Below are positions 12,666 through 25,636 of a stretch of 64,000 nt of DNA, in pieces. The DNA is from Coniochaeta sp. PMI_546 (Eukaryota > Ascomycota > Sordariomycetes > Coniochaetales > Coniochaetaceae): assembly GCA_021432605.1 (NCBI GenBank), contig MU271150.1, positions 930,001 to 994,000 of the forward strand, written 5' to 3'. Under the pieces are notes generated by a model that was not told the origin of the DNA, ran no database searches, and saw nothing but the letters and a program-made list of their open reading frames with translations. Within the stretch, counting starts at the first letter, position 1, and every line of letters starts with the position of its first letter. The position numbers and the translations under genes were made by a program.

Positions 12666-12968
12666 CACGTGATGTTCCTTGCTTGAGGTACTTTGTAGAC
12701 AACAGACTGCATCTATTGTCCTCCAACGAGATTTGAGACGCACAACAAGCAAGATGAAGACAATAGCATGGTTTCACGATTCTTGCTGATCAACGTCTTT
12801 GAACGCCCGTGAAAATTCTCTATTGATCTTTTAAAAGTCTTGCTTATTGCTAAAGTAAGTTGAAGATGCCCAACCAAGCCAACGTCATCGGGTTACGAGT
12901 ATTCCCTTGCTCAAGCTCACGTGTACAGCAACCTCACAGATTCGCCACACGTGCAATAATGTCACGTG
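12666..12968. promoter_or_regulatory. Cluster of four CACGTG E-boxes upstream of NAB2
   Basis: CACGTG occurs at 12666-12671 (as the palindrome TCACGTGA), 12918-12923, 12948-12953 and 12963-12968. CACGTG is the core bound by basic helix-loop-helix factors such as Cbf1 and Pho4 in yeast. About one per 4 kb would be expected by chance. No factor can be named from sequence alone. Confidence 0.4.
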
Positions 12969-15900
12969 CGACATAGCAGTCGCACATCTCGTGCGTTCAC
13001 GGGCTAACCTGCCAATACAAGGTAGGAGGATGGGTTCAGGTTCATTGGCAACAGGTCCAGCGATGATCCTCAAGGGACGTCGAGACGTGCACTCCATGCA
13101 TTGTGACGCGTCTTCGTAGCATTTGCAGGCTATCAGCATGGCTGTCGAGAACAGTACATAACCGCATCCGCTGCTTTACGAGTAGACTATAATAGATGTG
13201 ATACTGTGTAATGCTTATTCCTCTTATAGACATGCTCTAGTAGTCCGAGGTCGAGTTATATGGTCCACGTCTCAACCATTGGGCTCCGCCACAAATCGCA
13301 CAACTTGGCGGAGTTGTTGCGATCGCTCACTGTCACTGGCAGAAATAGTATCCCAAATCAGGCCTTAAGAGGCATGGAAGTGGACAGGAGGCACAGGAGT
13401 TCCCGGTCATTACCTGAGAGAGAGACGTTCGGATACCCTGAAGTGACAAGAATAGGGTAGGTACTATAGTCCCGGCCAGCTCACACCGGCGTTGGCAATA
13501 TGTAATTTTCTGCACCTCGAACGCTGATCAGCAATATCTGTATAAAGCATGCAAACCAAAAGAGCTATAGGAAAGAGCTTGGAGGTATTGCCGAAATTTA
13601 GACTTTAGAGCTAAGGAGGAGTCAATTTGCTTCAATTCCATCGCCATGGTCCATGACCCGTTACCTCGGAACAGACTACACAGTACGTCGAAGGACGGAT
13701 TCAAATTCGGAGATGACATGTCTCAATGCAATGGATCTGATACCCTGGATCAAAGGTAAGTGAAGGGTTCTCGCCGTTATTGCTGCATGCCAACAAACGC
13801 CGCTGACGAAACAATCACGAACCGACGCTTTTGCCTCGTACGTATTGTGTCTCTGAGTGTGGTATGAGACAGCTTAAGCTTCCCGTAGCGTAAGCCTTCG
13901 TTGCGGTATTTGGCGACGAGCCTGTCTCGCTTGCACCTGGCCCGAATATGGCCCTGATATTCCCTTCACCTTGGGAAGTCTGTAATAACGCTTGTCGCCC
14001 GATATGCCGGTATTGCCGCCACGAGACACAGTCTGGACTGTGGTATAGTTTTTCCGTATACGTACTATGTCTCATTCTCATAGCTTTCTCATGATCTCCT
14101 GGCCATTAGGTCGGACAAAGTTCTCATCTGCAAGCGAATGAAGGAACAACGCAGCCACTTGGCATGGGTTGGTTATGATAAGCTCATCGTGAACAAACAA
14201 CACGAAGGGCTTGTCGCTCTGTCCATGCAGTTCATTTCCTCCAAGAAGAGACTCTAAAGGGGACGTATCTCTCTCGATAACCAAGGCATGTCTCTCTTTG
14301 GTGGGCTCCATAGGCCGAATAATGTTATCGAACGATCGTCATGGCACTTATAAGCTCGCTCGCTCGTAGACTCGGTGCTTCTGGTGGCTCACGTACTTTG
14401 TATGCACGAGTTTCGTATGATTACAGCGTGCTTCTGTTGGTGTTGGCTTCGATGTTCATCTTGGACCACATCCTCGACCAAAGAGCAGCTGCCAGGAGGT
14501 CTACTATGGTAGAAGATCGAGGTGCACCCATGATAGACCAACTAGCGCACGTGAGCAGTCAGATGATCCCGCGTTCCCTTGGCGATTGCTAGGTGCCCAC
14601 TGAATGCGGGGTATTGTCGGATATTTATTACGAAACGTGACATCCGCGCGTCATTTGTTTACTTTTCCAAGGATTCTGGACGCATTGATCAATGCAACAC
14701 GAGAAGACGAAACGGGGCGGGGAAAGAAGCATACTGGTCCTTCTACACGTGTAGGCTCAAAGCCTTTCTTTGCTGACGAGCTTGACCACACGGACCTTGC
14801 ATCTCAAACAAGCGCAATGCGAAGCTTATCACACGTCAGGGTCAATGAGCAAATCCTTCCGCTCTGTGGTGCGGGTGTTTGGAAGGGATTCAGAATTGTC
14901 AGGGGGGCTTGAGCCTTGACCACCACCAGAAAGGCAAGGCGCTATTCGGGCGCGGGGTATCTGCCCTGTCGGGCAAGCTGATTTGTCTGACGTGAGGTTA
15001 TCGCGGCGGGGGCTGTGAACAAAGCTGGCGTGATTTCTCCCCGGCGGCCCCTGTGGCTTGTTGAGCCTTCAGTGTCATTGGGCACGCTCATTGGATCAAG
15101 TCCGATATTGAGGGCAGGAGCCTGGCGAAGCTCTCTGTCAACTCCTGGCTCCCATTTGTTCATGCATGTCATCAACATGATCAGCTGTCGTCTATCTCTC
15201 GAGGCGGTGAAGATCAAAGTTCAGTTGCTGTTCCTGCGGTGCGGATCGGAGATCCCTCACAAGATGCCGATGCCGCTGTGTCAGAAAGTAAACAAACAGG
15301 GGTGGTAACATGCATTTGCGACGGCAGAAGCTGAAGCAATTTTGAACGGTTGACATTCAAACTCGTTTCTTTACAAGTTTTACTTCACTGATGATAAAAA
15401 ATGTTGGAACATGTTTAGCCATTGGATAACCTTCTTCACAGAGTGACGATGTCCGGTCGCCGGGAGTGGCTTCTCGCTCCGTTGCCTTGGAACCTAACAT
15501 AGTAGAGGTAAGAACTGCGCATGACGTCTGTCGCGACGAGCTTATCGGGACGTGTGAAGGAGATCGGTGAGCATCGGAGAGAGTAACCTGAAAGAAACCG
15601 CGCTTGCGGGTGATTTTCAGAAGCAAGGCCTTGGCAGGCTTTTTATTGGAGACGGAACAACTCCAATAGCCCTGCGATATCCGAAACGGACGAGCTGTTC
15701 CAAAAGCTCGAAAGCTCGCCAATTCATCCGTATATTCTCCGGCAACATAAGGTAGACTGTCAACAGAGAGCCGCAAATTTGTTCCCGGATCTCGATGCAA
15801 CAGAGTTCCCGGAACAGTTCCAGACAGATTGCATCGGGACACGAATAAGACTTCTGGCGTCTAGTTGTAATAGCAAACACCCATTATCAGAGGTTTAAAC

Positions 15901-18228
15901 CAGGCTAACCGCTGTCTTCGGCGGTTATGAGCCCTTGAATATCGCTGGCCAGAGCTCGCCCGAAGGCCCTCAGCCAACGAACGGCATGGATTGGAAAGAA
16001 GACTGTCATATGGATGCCGCCGAGTCAGTCCATTTTGGTACCGAGTTCTTTTGCGGTCATTTTCCAAATTCCAGGGTCCTCTCAGAGGCGAACGCCCTGA
16101 AAGCGGGACCGTCCACAAGGGCCGGGGCGAGTCTCTTGGCATCCCTTGCGTCGAGCAGTCAACGCGCATCCACGTTCCAGAACCCTTACCCGCAAAGAAT
16201 GCATCGGCGATACGGCTGGGCACTATCCGAGTCTATCATATTGGGTTTCGCTCTTACCACGGTAATTCAGAAGGTGTTCCCCTTGCCGTGCCGGGTTTGG
16301 ATCCTCTGAAGCTCTTCGAAGTTCGAATCTTTTGATCTCCAAGGCACAGACAGTGGTTGTTCCTGGGGTCTGGGGATAAAAGCACGGCACTGCTACGCTC
16401 TGAGAGTCCGGACTGGAGCCGGTGTCTCGAAACAAGCATGGATGATAATGAGTGTTTTGCGACCTGTGCACACGGTACCAAACAATGATCCCGGGCAAAG
16501 GATTCCACCGTCTGCACTCTGGGGTGCCGATCATGGTTTTCACAAGAACATCTATGTATCACAGTAATGAAGTTCTCTTCTTCTACATTGTGGCCGCGTT
16601 GAACAACTACATCTGCAAATTGAGAGCGCCACGTGGGCGAAGCATTGCTCTTGGTTGCCATGTGCCACAAATGACATCGGCGGCAACCGCTGTCGTCAGT
16701 GTCCATTCCGGGGACGTGAGTCGAGATCTGCCCTACGAAATTAAGATTGTCCGGGCGGTTAGGTACCGGGCAGGACCACGACCTCAGCGCATTTCGCGAC
16801 TGTGCCGTGTCTTGTCCCCTGTCTAGGCCCTCACGAGACTCGTTTATTTGCTGGTTTGGCGAGTTTCAAGATAGCTGAGAGATTCCGGCGGCTGCCACGC
16901 TGGCAAGGTGCTCGCAATGCGCTTGCGATGCCGGGAGTTCAATTTGAAGTTCTGGCTTGTTGGAGATGATCTGGACCCTGGCAGCGTCCTCAAATGCATC
17001 TTGGGAGGAATCCAAAGACATTGAATGCTCCCGTGGCAGTGGACCTGTCGAGGGATGGAAAATGTATGCGGATCCGTAGCCGTGGGTCGCTCAAAAGAAC
17101 AACGTGAGACAGAAGCCAGAGCTATGAGACATACATAAGGTACCAAAGGTTAGCAGCGGATGCGCCGTCACGCTAGTACATGCGTCGATGGCTTTCAATA
17201 TCTGTTAGGCTTGGTTTGGAAGGTCAATATCTAGGTGCCAGTTTCTTGATGCCAGAAGACAGTTAACCAGGCAGGGCAGAGATGTCAAGAAGGATATCAC
17301 AAGGTCGAGGCCATCGAAGTCAAGGTCTATGGAGAGATTTAATCGAAGTCACTGCTATCTCAAGCTTTGTCTCTCGATAGCGTTAACATAGCATTTTACC
17401 CGGACCTCTAGACTATAAAGACCTTGACTCAGAAGTATTTCTGGCACCCACTGTAAATCTGAGCGAGCTGCTTAAGGTAACGAAGGTATCGTTGGTGTCT
17501 TAAACATCCACGCTAGACCAGGACGCGTAGCTGGGTACGAAGACTGGCCTGGAGCGACCTGTGGAGGTGGAGGATTGTAGATAAACCACAGTAGGCAAGA
17601 TCGGGAGCCGAGGCGTTCTATTCGCCCACATCGCTGTCCACAGTTGTCCCTAAGAGGCAATATCTGCTAAGGCTCTGGACAGAATGGTCGAATCTCCCGA
17701 TTCAAGTCTTCACTAGTAGTGTAGATGTTGTCCAGTTTTTTTTTGCTAGTTAGCGACACGCTGCTTGTTGCCGGTGGGTTTCCTGGCTGATGATGTAACT
17801 TTGCCTAGGACAAACAGGCGCCGAGCTGTGCAAACAGGGAAGAGAAGAGGCCCCTCCCTGGCATTTCACGGGCAATTGCGGTGCTAAAGTCAATGGCTGA
17901 ACAGGGCAAAGCCTCGCTACACGAGCTTGCAAGACGGGCTGCATTGGCTGCACCTGCAGCAGAAATCCACTTTGATGGTTCGAGTTCAAGTTGCAGGTTG
18001 CACTGCATCCCAAGTTCCCAAACTGAATTCCACAGCAACCGCCTAGCAGCCAGCATGAGGTACGGGAGCGCTGCACCCCACTCGGTCAGCTTCCCAGTTC
18101 AAGCCGCACCAAATTGCCCCTGACAACCCGCGCCGTGCGCGCATCATCCTGGTTGCGAAGCATCCCGTCCGTAGCTCCTGGTCCTGGTGTCACACACCCA
18201 TCAATCATTCTTAACCGACCTCGCTCCC

Positions 18229-18330
18229 ACCCGCACGCAGCTCTCTCTCTCACCTGAAGCTGGTCCTTACCTCCCTCACCTTCACTCCTCTCCCTCTCCC
18301 CTCCCTCACCCTTTTCCCTTCCGGACTCGG
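18229..18330 (+). promoter_or_regulatory. Pyrimidine-rich tract upstream of CDC25
   Basis: A strongly CT-rich stretch (CTCTCTCTCTCACC and repeated CCTCCCTCACC-like runs) about 0.8 kb before the CDC25 start codon. Such tracts often lie just upstream of transcription start sites in filamentous fungi, so this may mark the promoter and imply a long leader. Confidence 0.45.
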
Positions 18331-18838
18331 GCCGCTTTCTTTTTGGTGGCATCGAGCTTCGTCTCCAAGTAGTCGGAATTGGAGTACGAAGGAAAGTGTT
18401 TTCTGTTTTCAGAACTCACCTTTCGGTCCCGGACGCGCCAGGTCAGGGATCCTCTCTGCACGTCCAACAAGGGAGCATTGGCCAGGGGGGAAGAAGGCGG
18501 ACAACACGAGTAGATTCTTTAGCAATTGGAACTCGAGGAGCCACTTCAACAAACATCATCGAGATCAATCGACTTGTACAAGTCCCTTTTGCTTCGAAAT
18601 CCAGCTCCGCTCAGCAGCTGACAGCTCCTCCCATCACCCCCACCACGACAACTGGTGTTGAAGCTACCGAGTTCAGCTGGGTCGGGTCCAACCGAGTTCG
18701 ACTCCATCCGGATCAACCTCCAACCACTTAAGCAAAAAAGCTGCGTTGCACAGGACGACCGGTGGCTCTCACGGCAACCAGCTTCCCAAATTTCTCATTC
18801 CACCAACCGAAGCAAATTCCCCTATCCTCGCCCTCCGA

Positions 18839-18859
18839 ATGAACACGGCATCGAGTTGA
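18839..18859 (+). other. Possible upstream ORF in the CDC25 leader
   Basis: ATG followed by five codons and TGA lies 217 bases before the CDC25 ATG. If transcription starts near the CT-rich tract, this six-codon frame would be in the leader and could lower translation. No direct evidence shows that it is transcribed. Confidence 0.3.
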
Positions 18860-19075
18860 CCTTCCGTCGTGCCAGACAGAGGCCGGGTTACGATACTATT
18901 ACACGAATCTGTTGTAGCATTGCTTTACCTTGGCCCGCCTATCTAGACGACTTACACTCTGCACAACTTCGCTACCTTTACCTGACCTTATCCCTCTACG
19001 AAGCAGCCTTTGCCTACTTTGATACAGTATCCCTCCCTGTGCCGATCAACCGCCGTCAAAGCCCAAGGACGAGCC

Positions 19076-20972
19076 ATGGAGAGGTCCTCTCCTCTGGCCG
19101 CCCTTCGGCCGGCTCCTCCTCCTCAATTCGGCGGACAACGGGACATATTCCGGTCTCGAGCTCACACTCACTACTCCAACAACTATTCCGCCAACCCGAT
19201 ACCGACTAGCGCTTTCAACTTCAGCCTTCGAGACCAGTTCAGCCTGAACCACCCCGAATATTTCAGTCTCAAGACCATTGGCTCGTCACCGACGGTCAGC
19301 CTTGCTGCTGACTTGTCCCAGAACTTCAGCATAACTGAGTCTAGGTAAGCTTGTCACAACACTGTGCTCTCCTCGTTCGAGACTTGTTCGGTGAATTGAC
19401 TGTCTTAGTCCTCACTTTCCGACCCCTCGACGTGCACTGTTCACGACGTCGCACCTAATAGACGGCTCTGAAGGACGTGGTAAGAAAATCTGGGACATGA
19501 AGGGGGTGTTGGTGATTTTGAATTGACGTTTGGGGAACCACGCAGAATATGTCACGACTCCTCCACTACCACCGTCATCGTCTCCGGCTCCTCTGTGTGA
19601 TTCCATGGAGATCTCACCTCTACCACACAAGGCCCCATTCTCGTTCGTTTCCCAGATCGAGGTGCAGTCACCCACGCCGGTCCAGTCTCCGGCCGACGAG
19701 ATGATGGTGGAATCTCCCGTCCTGCGGCCAGCTTTCCTTGAGCCACCGAAGCCCGTCATACCTGAGTGCGTTCCGTAGTTCTCGCCTCCTACACTGGCAT
19801 GGCTAACAATATGCAGGCGTAGAAAGCTCGGCCTTCGGCGACCCTCATTGACGCGGCACAAGGGGTACACGACGAGTGCCATCCTGACCACCAGCAGCAG
19901 GACGCATGCGGATACTCAACTACCGCCCTTCAAGTTTGGGGGTGATAGCCGCTTCTCGTCAGGTTCTGGTTCGACAATGTCTCCGAGCGACTGCTTCGCC
20001 GATTCGCCTACACAGGACCGTAGGCCTCAGACGGCCAATAGTCCATGCGCCGCGGCCGCGGTTTCAACGCGGCCGAGACCGCACTTCGGCAGCTTGACAG
20101 GGGTGAACGCCGCTAGGAGCAATGGCTCTCCTGCCAGCGGCCACATGCGACGCCCGTCGAATCCTTTCATGCGACCACGCAAGCAGTTCAGACGGTCACT
20201 GAGCATGTTCGAGAATCCGGGTGACATTACCAAGCCCAAGAAAGAGGGCTCCCCCCCTGTTTCAACCTTGCAATCTGTCGTGGATGTCGAGGAACCGCAG
20301 GAGCCAGTGCTGCCCCATTTCTTCCCTGAGGGACAAAACGACAGCATCCCTCGCATTAGCCGTAGTACTATGCTCGAAGTGTTGGACGGTAAATACGGCG
20401 AGCATTTCGATCAAAAGATGATTATTGATTGTCGTTTTGAGTATGAGTACGAAGGCGGACACATAAATGGGGCCATCAATTACAACGATAAGGAGTTGTT
20501 GTCAACCCATCTCTTTCGCCAGCCCATGTCGGGTCGTACGCTACTCATATTCCACTGCGAATACTCGGCGCACCGGGCGCCGATCATGGCTCGCCACATT
20601 CGTGCAGCCGACCGCACAGCAAACGCCGAGTGCTATCCTCGGCTGACCTACCCCGAGGTCTACATCCTGGACGGAGGCTACAGCGGCTTCTTCACCGAGC
20701 ACCGCGACCGTTGCTATCCCCAAGCATACGTTGAGATGGACAATGCAGAGCACGTCCAGACATGCGAGCGCGAGATGGGCCGCTTGCGCCAGAACCGGAA
20801 GGGCCTCAACCGTGCTGCAACTTTCGCCTTTGGCCAGCAGAATCCCTCCATCCAAGACTCTCCCACCGCTGTGGGCCGCCGGCACAGCCGTGAGTCGGAT
20901 GACATGCTCCTCGGGGCTTCCCCTATCTTCGGCAATGCCATTGCCGCTACCCGCCGTATGGCGTCTTACTAG
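19076..20972 (+). CDS. Cdc25-type M-phase inducer phosphatase
   Basis: A dual-specificity phosphatase that removes inhibitory phosphates from Cdk1 to trigger mitosis (nimT in Aspergillus, cdc25 in fission yeast). The rhodanese-type catalytic domain fills the C-terminal part: IIDCRFEYEYEGGHI, then the C-x5-R loop HCEYSAHRAP with the catalytic Cys near residue 434 and Arg six residues later, then YPEVYILDGGYSGFF. Exons 19076-19344, 19409-19479, 19546-19765 and 19817-20972 give 571 residues. The donors GTAAGC, GTAAGA and GTGCGT pair with TAG, CAG and CAG, and GGCTAAC lies in the third intron. The N-terminal half is Ser/Pro-rich with several S/T-P sites, a plausible target of regulatory kinases, and contains the typical SLAADLSQNF block. 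The start is the ATG at 19076 in GAGCCATGG; an earlier start is not excluded. Confidence 0.93.
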
Positions 20973-22455
20973 GTCTAAACCGCCATCGATACCCACGTAT
21001 AATACTCAAATACCGACCACGTGTACGCGCGTCATGTCTCAGATACCCCGGAGAGACTGTATCGCGACACCCATCGGCAGCTGTGTGGTGATTCACCAGA
21101 CTGCCTTCTATGTCACATCCATTGACATCCCCTCTGTGCAAACTTCTTCTCTTGTATGGTAGTTTCTATTGTACATAGTACCTGGGCGCACACCGCATAG
21201 GTGTCGTCAATCTTGAGCGCACTCTATAGGCGCCACTCACCCTTGGCTCATCAGCCGGTCATAACTCACGTTAGCATCCATATGTCCAATTATGTTTATT
21301 TACCAATGTGCCTCCGAGTATCCTGGTGCTCTGCTGTGATGACCCTATACAAGCACTTCGGCTGTTGTGTACCATCGGTGTCCTTCTCCTGCTCGTTCGA
21401 GGAAGTATACCGAGCCAGATCTGACACTAGGGGTCGCCAGGTAGTGCGCTGTAAATGCAGCGCCAATAGCAGCAGGACTAATGCCATCTTTGACCGTCTG
21501 GATTTGCAAGCTTAGGGCACTGAAGCTCAATCCGGCTACTCCTAACGTGATGCTGGAAGGAGGCTATCAGACCGTCACCTTTTTACGGCAGTGTTACTTA
21601 TAAGGCCACAAGTCGATATCCATTTCTAGCTCTCGACCTGCATGTCGCTCATGCTTACTCAAGATCTCACTGATCGTGCGATAAGCGTGTTTAAAGAGGA
21701 ACAAGTCTAGCAAATGTTGCAACCAGTTGGCTTGCTTTGATATGTAGTATTGCTGTTGTTTGTGCTGATGTGTTTGACGGTGTTCGTGCATAATTGTGAT
21801 CGCCGCGTACAGTGTCTTTATACCGGGACAGTGTCACATTGGACCTGGGCGTTCTGTACCGTCATCGCGCTTTTGAAGCCCTGGACAATCACTGAGCTTT
21901 CGACGGTTTTGCTTTCTGTTATCCAGTGTGCCAGTGGAGGTACTTAAGCATGGTAAGCCCTTAGTTACTAAAGGCGAAGACTCTGTCGTCATATTGAGGA
22001 AACAGTCCAAGTTGAAGCCTTTCGGCCCTGATTCGGTAGACGTCGAATTCCCGGGATCCGGAGCGGAGGTGAGACCTCGAACGGAAACGGAAGGTGGAAC
22101 CAGGCTAATGCGGTCCCGAAGTGGATCCCGGACCACGGCACGCTAAGATAACGTGAAGCGATAACACCTTCCTTGCGAGAGCGACCAAAAAGTGGGATCG
22201 GAATTGTGGTAACTCGACTTTCAAGCTTCAAACTACCCAACCTCTACCTCTCTGCTTCCATACACCTAGCCAAGCAGCCAATCTCTCTTAATATTACGCG
22301 TGGTTGTTTGGTGACTACTTCTCAATTTTCATTCGACGCTGACCGAGTTCTTGACTGACGCTGCTCGAACTTACTTGAACGGTGCTCTCGCGCGCCGCGC
22401 CATTCCGTCGCGCCGACTCGAAGCACACAGCTGCTGCTCCCTATCACAGCTCACA
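20973..22455. other. Intergenic region between CDC25 and the CwfJ-family gene
   Basis: It should hold the CDC25 3' UTR and the promoter of the next gene, which points the same way. Short frames on both strands have no recognisable content. Confidence 0.6.
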
Positions 22456-24173
22456 ATGGCTACCAAGATGTATGCTGAAAGTAGCTGAGCTTTGTAGGTT
22501 GCCTTTGCTGACATGTCACTAGCTTCGTCTTCGGTAGCATAAACGGCCAGCTCGAGTCAGCATTCAAGAAGCTCACAGCGCTGCACTCCAAGAACAACTT
22601 CTCACTCGCGCTCGCCACCGGCAGCCTCTTCTCCGAGGCGCAAGATGACGAGGCTCTGACTGCATTGCTCGACGGCAAGATCTCGATCCCTTGCCCAACA
22701 TACTTCACCGTCGGATCCCACGCTCTGCCCCCAGCCGTCGTCCAAAAGATCGAAGCCGACGAAGAGATCGCGCCGAACCTGCACTACCTCGGCAAGCGCA
22801 GCGTGACCAAAACAGAAGATGGCGTGCGCATCGTCGCTCTAGGCGGAGTACTAGATACAGAGATCGTAGCCGGCCAGTCGAAAGAGCAGCATCTACCCTT
22901 CCACACACTCGACGACGCCAAAGCCCTGAAAGGCGCAAACTCGGCCGACATCCTCCTCACAGCCGTATGGCCAGCCTGGATATGGTGCGGCTCCTCGACC
23001 AACGTCCCCGCCGACCCCAGCAAGATCCCGGCGTCCGAGTCAATCGCCGATCTCTGCTCCGCCCTCAAGCCGCGGTACCACTTCTCCTCCTCGCCCTCGG
23101 ATTTCTTCTACGAGCGCGAGCCCTTCTTCCACGCCCCCGCGGGCGAGGAAACCGAGCCCTCCACCGAAGTAACGCGCTTCATCTCCCTAGCACCCTACGG
23201 CAACGAAGCCAAAGCCAAAGCCCTCTACGCATTCACCCTGTCCCGCGAGCCGCCGCCCGCCTCCCTGCCCCAAGGCAGCACCGTCTCGCCCTTCTCCCGA
23301 CCGCAGGGGGGCAAGAAGCGTCCCCTCGCAGCAGACGGCTTCAGCCGCTTCTCCGCCGACGGCCAAGGGCACGACCCCCGACGCAAGCGCCAGAGACACA
23401 AGTCGCCCCCTCCGGGACCTGACAGGTGTTTCTTCTGCCTCGGCAACCCGAACCTGTCCACCCACATGGTCGTCAGCATCGGCGAGGAGAGCTACCTGGC
23501 CACTGCCAAGGGGCCCCTGCCCTCGGCCGAGACGTTTGGGGACCGCGGGCTGGATTTCCCGGGACACATGGTCGTGGTACCGTTCATCCATGCGCCGACG
23601 GTGACGCGGGAGGCGATGGGGGAGGCGGATGCGGCGAGGACGTTTGCGGAGATGAGCCGGTTTAGGGAGGCGCTGCAGGCTGCTGTCTCGGCGAGGAGTG
23701 GCCGGAGGTTGGGGGGAGTGACGTACGAGATTAATCGGGGGAGGGGCATCCACGCACACTGGCAGTTCTGCCCCGTGCCTGCCGAGATGGTGAGCAAGGG
23801 GCTCGTGGAGGCGGCGTTCAGGGTCGAGGCGGAGAATCAGAGGCTGCCTAAGTTCGAGGTTAGGGATTTCGGGGTGCCGGAGGCGGGGATGGGGGATTTC
23901 TTGCGGGTGTGGATCTGGGCTGAGAAGGAGGAGGAGGATGAGGGTGCGCATGGGGCGCTGGTCCTGGGGAAGACACTGGTGATGCGGTTCGACGAGACGG
24001 TGAGGTTCGATTTGCAGTTTGGACGGAGGGTGCTGGCTAAACTGTTGAGGCTTGAGAAGAGGCTGATTTGGCAGGATGTTGGGCAGAGTGTTGAGGAGGA
24101 AGGAAAGGATGCGCAGGCGTTTAGGGAGGCTTTTAAGGAGTGGGACTTTACGCTGGTGGCTCCCGGAGCTTGA
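22456..24173 (+). CDS. CwfJ-family protein (CWF19L1/Drn1-like)
   Basis: Relatives (yeast Drn1, human CWF19L1) associate with lariat debranching enzyme Dbr1 and late spliceosomes. The N-terminal half resembles a metallophosphoesterase-like fold, beginning MATKIFVFGSINGQLESAFKKL. A CwfJ N-domain starts near residue 305 with CFFCLGNPNLSTHMVVSIG. A HIT-like YEINRGRGIHAHWQFCP follows, and a second CwfJ domain ends the protein (GMGDFLRVWIW). The first exon is only 14 bases (22456-22469: ATG GCT ACC AAG AT); exon 2 is 22523-24173, giving 554 residues. The tiny exon is supported because splicing completes the conserved start K-I-F-V-F-G-S, and the intron has GTATGC, GCTGAC and TAG. A basic linker (KKRP, RRKRQRHK) near residues 265-300 may be a nuclear signal. 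Confidence 0.88.
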
Positions 24174-25636
24174 GCTGGTGGTTTGGGAGGCAGACCGGGG
24201 GGTGTTTGGGGTTGAAGGTGAAGGGCGTTGACTTGGGCTGTGGCGTTTGGGAGAGCATTGGGTTGGAGGGAAAAGGATTTGATCTCTGCCTCCGTATTTA
24301 CTAGGCACAATTGCCTGGTGACAGAATGGGATACATGCCGGGATAGTGGAAGAGGTCCTCACGGTCAGTAATGCAATATCTATCGCACGAACATTGACTA
24401 GGGAAGTGATGGATCAATTGCGCTCGAGTGCAGGCAGAACTACATGGACAAGGCACAAAGAAACAACGAGCGAGGACGTTCTCCCTTCATTGCATCAGAC
24501 GCTACCTATCATGTACCCTTGACGTGGGCATAATAAGGAAGTTGTGCTTCGTCTCCCGTCTCTGCTCCCTCTATTTGCTTGCTCCTGATGCGGCACGAAT
24601 ACGGTCCACTACCATCAACACCTGCAGCTCAGGCACATGAGCTTTCTACCGAAGCTGCTAGTCTAATATCACAATGCGATGAACAGAGCCAGAACGACTA
24701 TGCGTCCGCTCACGACGTCCGTCATAGCCTCGCCAGTCAGGGTCTGGTGGGAAATAATCCAGGTCATAAGGTACTGATCTTCCTCGCCTACATGGTCCGC
24801 AGCTCTCGGTTCCAGGAATTGTCCATTGTGAGGCCACAATGACTCCCCGGGATTTGGAAGTTTGTGTGCCCGGTCGTAATACTTCAGGAGCTCTCGATTG
24901 TTCAGGTTCTGCAGCCCGGCACCCTGTGTCTTGCCAGACAGAGCGCTCATCAACATGGCGATCTTCTAGCCGACGACATCTTCCATGGGCTGAACTTCCA
25001 TTTGAAACCAAGAAATACAAATGGTGCTATCAATTCACAAATGCATACGGATGCAATGAGAATTTAGATGCTTCAGAGTCGCCTTGACAACCACATGAAG
25101 CATGGAAGAGGCAGGCGAGGAGAATAAGTCATCAGCTAGACATCTAGAGTCGGACATTATTGCATGGTTCCTGGTCTTGTTGATCGGAACACATCAGTCG
25201 CACCCCAAGAAAGACACTTCAGGTCGATCCTTCTGTAGTGGAGGTAGGTAGGCTGAATCTAAGTGAAAGTGGGCATGAAGTCTATTTCTAAGGGTACCTC
25301 GACAGCGATACTTGAACTGCCTACCTCTCTACCTTAGTCAAGACGCCTATGGCTCTTTCTCCAACGAGAAGTCGCCCTCGTGTAAGTCATAGTCCACTTA
25401 TCGACGACTTATGGAACTATGATTGATAGTAGTCTTATCGGATCTTATCGCTGTTATCTTAGCGTCTCCGAGCTTCAACCGGCCAAAATTTTGGGAAGAA
25501 ACATTTTGAGAAGCAGGTCGCCCCACCACTGCCGACATACATCCTGTGTAAAACTGAGAGGCGCCATCTCAAAAGTTCAGAGTTCAAGGGTCCTCGTCTC
25601 GAGCTTGAACACGAACCACACATATACACGCCCAAG
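24174..25636. other. Intergenic region before UTP20
   Basis: Probable 3' UTR of the CwfJ-family gene and promoter of UTP20. Frames of up to 139 codons carry no recognisable motif; those next to UTP20 are out-of-frame shadows of its start. Confidence 0.6.

Larger units (their letters stand above)
12285..19075. other. Large gene-poor region between divergent NAB2 and CDC25 genes
   Basis: About 6.8 kb with no supportable protein gene on either strand. Open frames reach about 160 codons (for example 15357-15842 minus) but show no domains, no paired exons and no consistent codon use. It must contain the NAB2 promoter at one end and the CDC25 promoter and leader at the other. Base composition is close to that of the rest of the window, not AT-rich as expected for RIP-mutated repeats. 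No tRNA, transposase or reverse transcriptase remnant was recognised. Confidence 0.55.

Noticed and set aside
14341-14592. 83-codon frame with a hydrophobic stretch
   Set aside because: One possible membrane segment (VLLLVLASMFIL) but too little else to call a gene.
16240-16345. tRNA-like GTTCGAATC box
   Set aside because: A T-loop-like sequence occurs at 16320, but there is no matching acceptor stem, D-arm or anticodon arm upstream.
15357-16826. Open frames of 106-161 codons on both strands in the gene-poor gap
   Set aside because: No conserved motif, overlapping frames on opposite strands, no partner exons.
12285-18200. RIP-mutated transposon as explanation of the gap
   Set aside because: The sequence is not AT-rich and shows no strings of TpA-rich stop-filled frames, terminal repeats or polymerase motifs.
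23187-24362. 391-codon minus-strand frame opposite the CwfJ-family gene
   Set aside because: Shadow of a GC-biased coding sequence; composition (Pro/Arg/His-rich) is typical of antisense frames.
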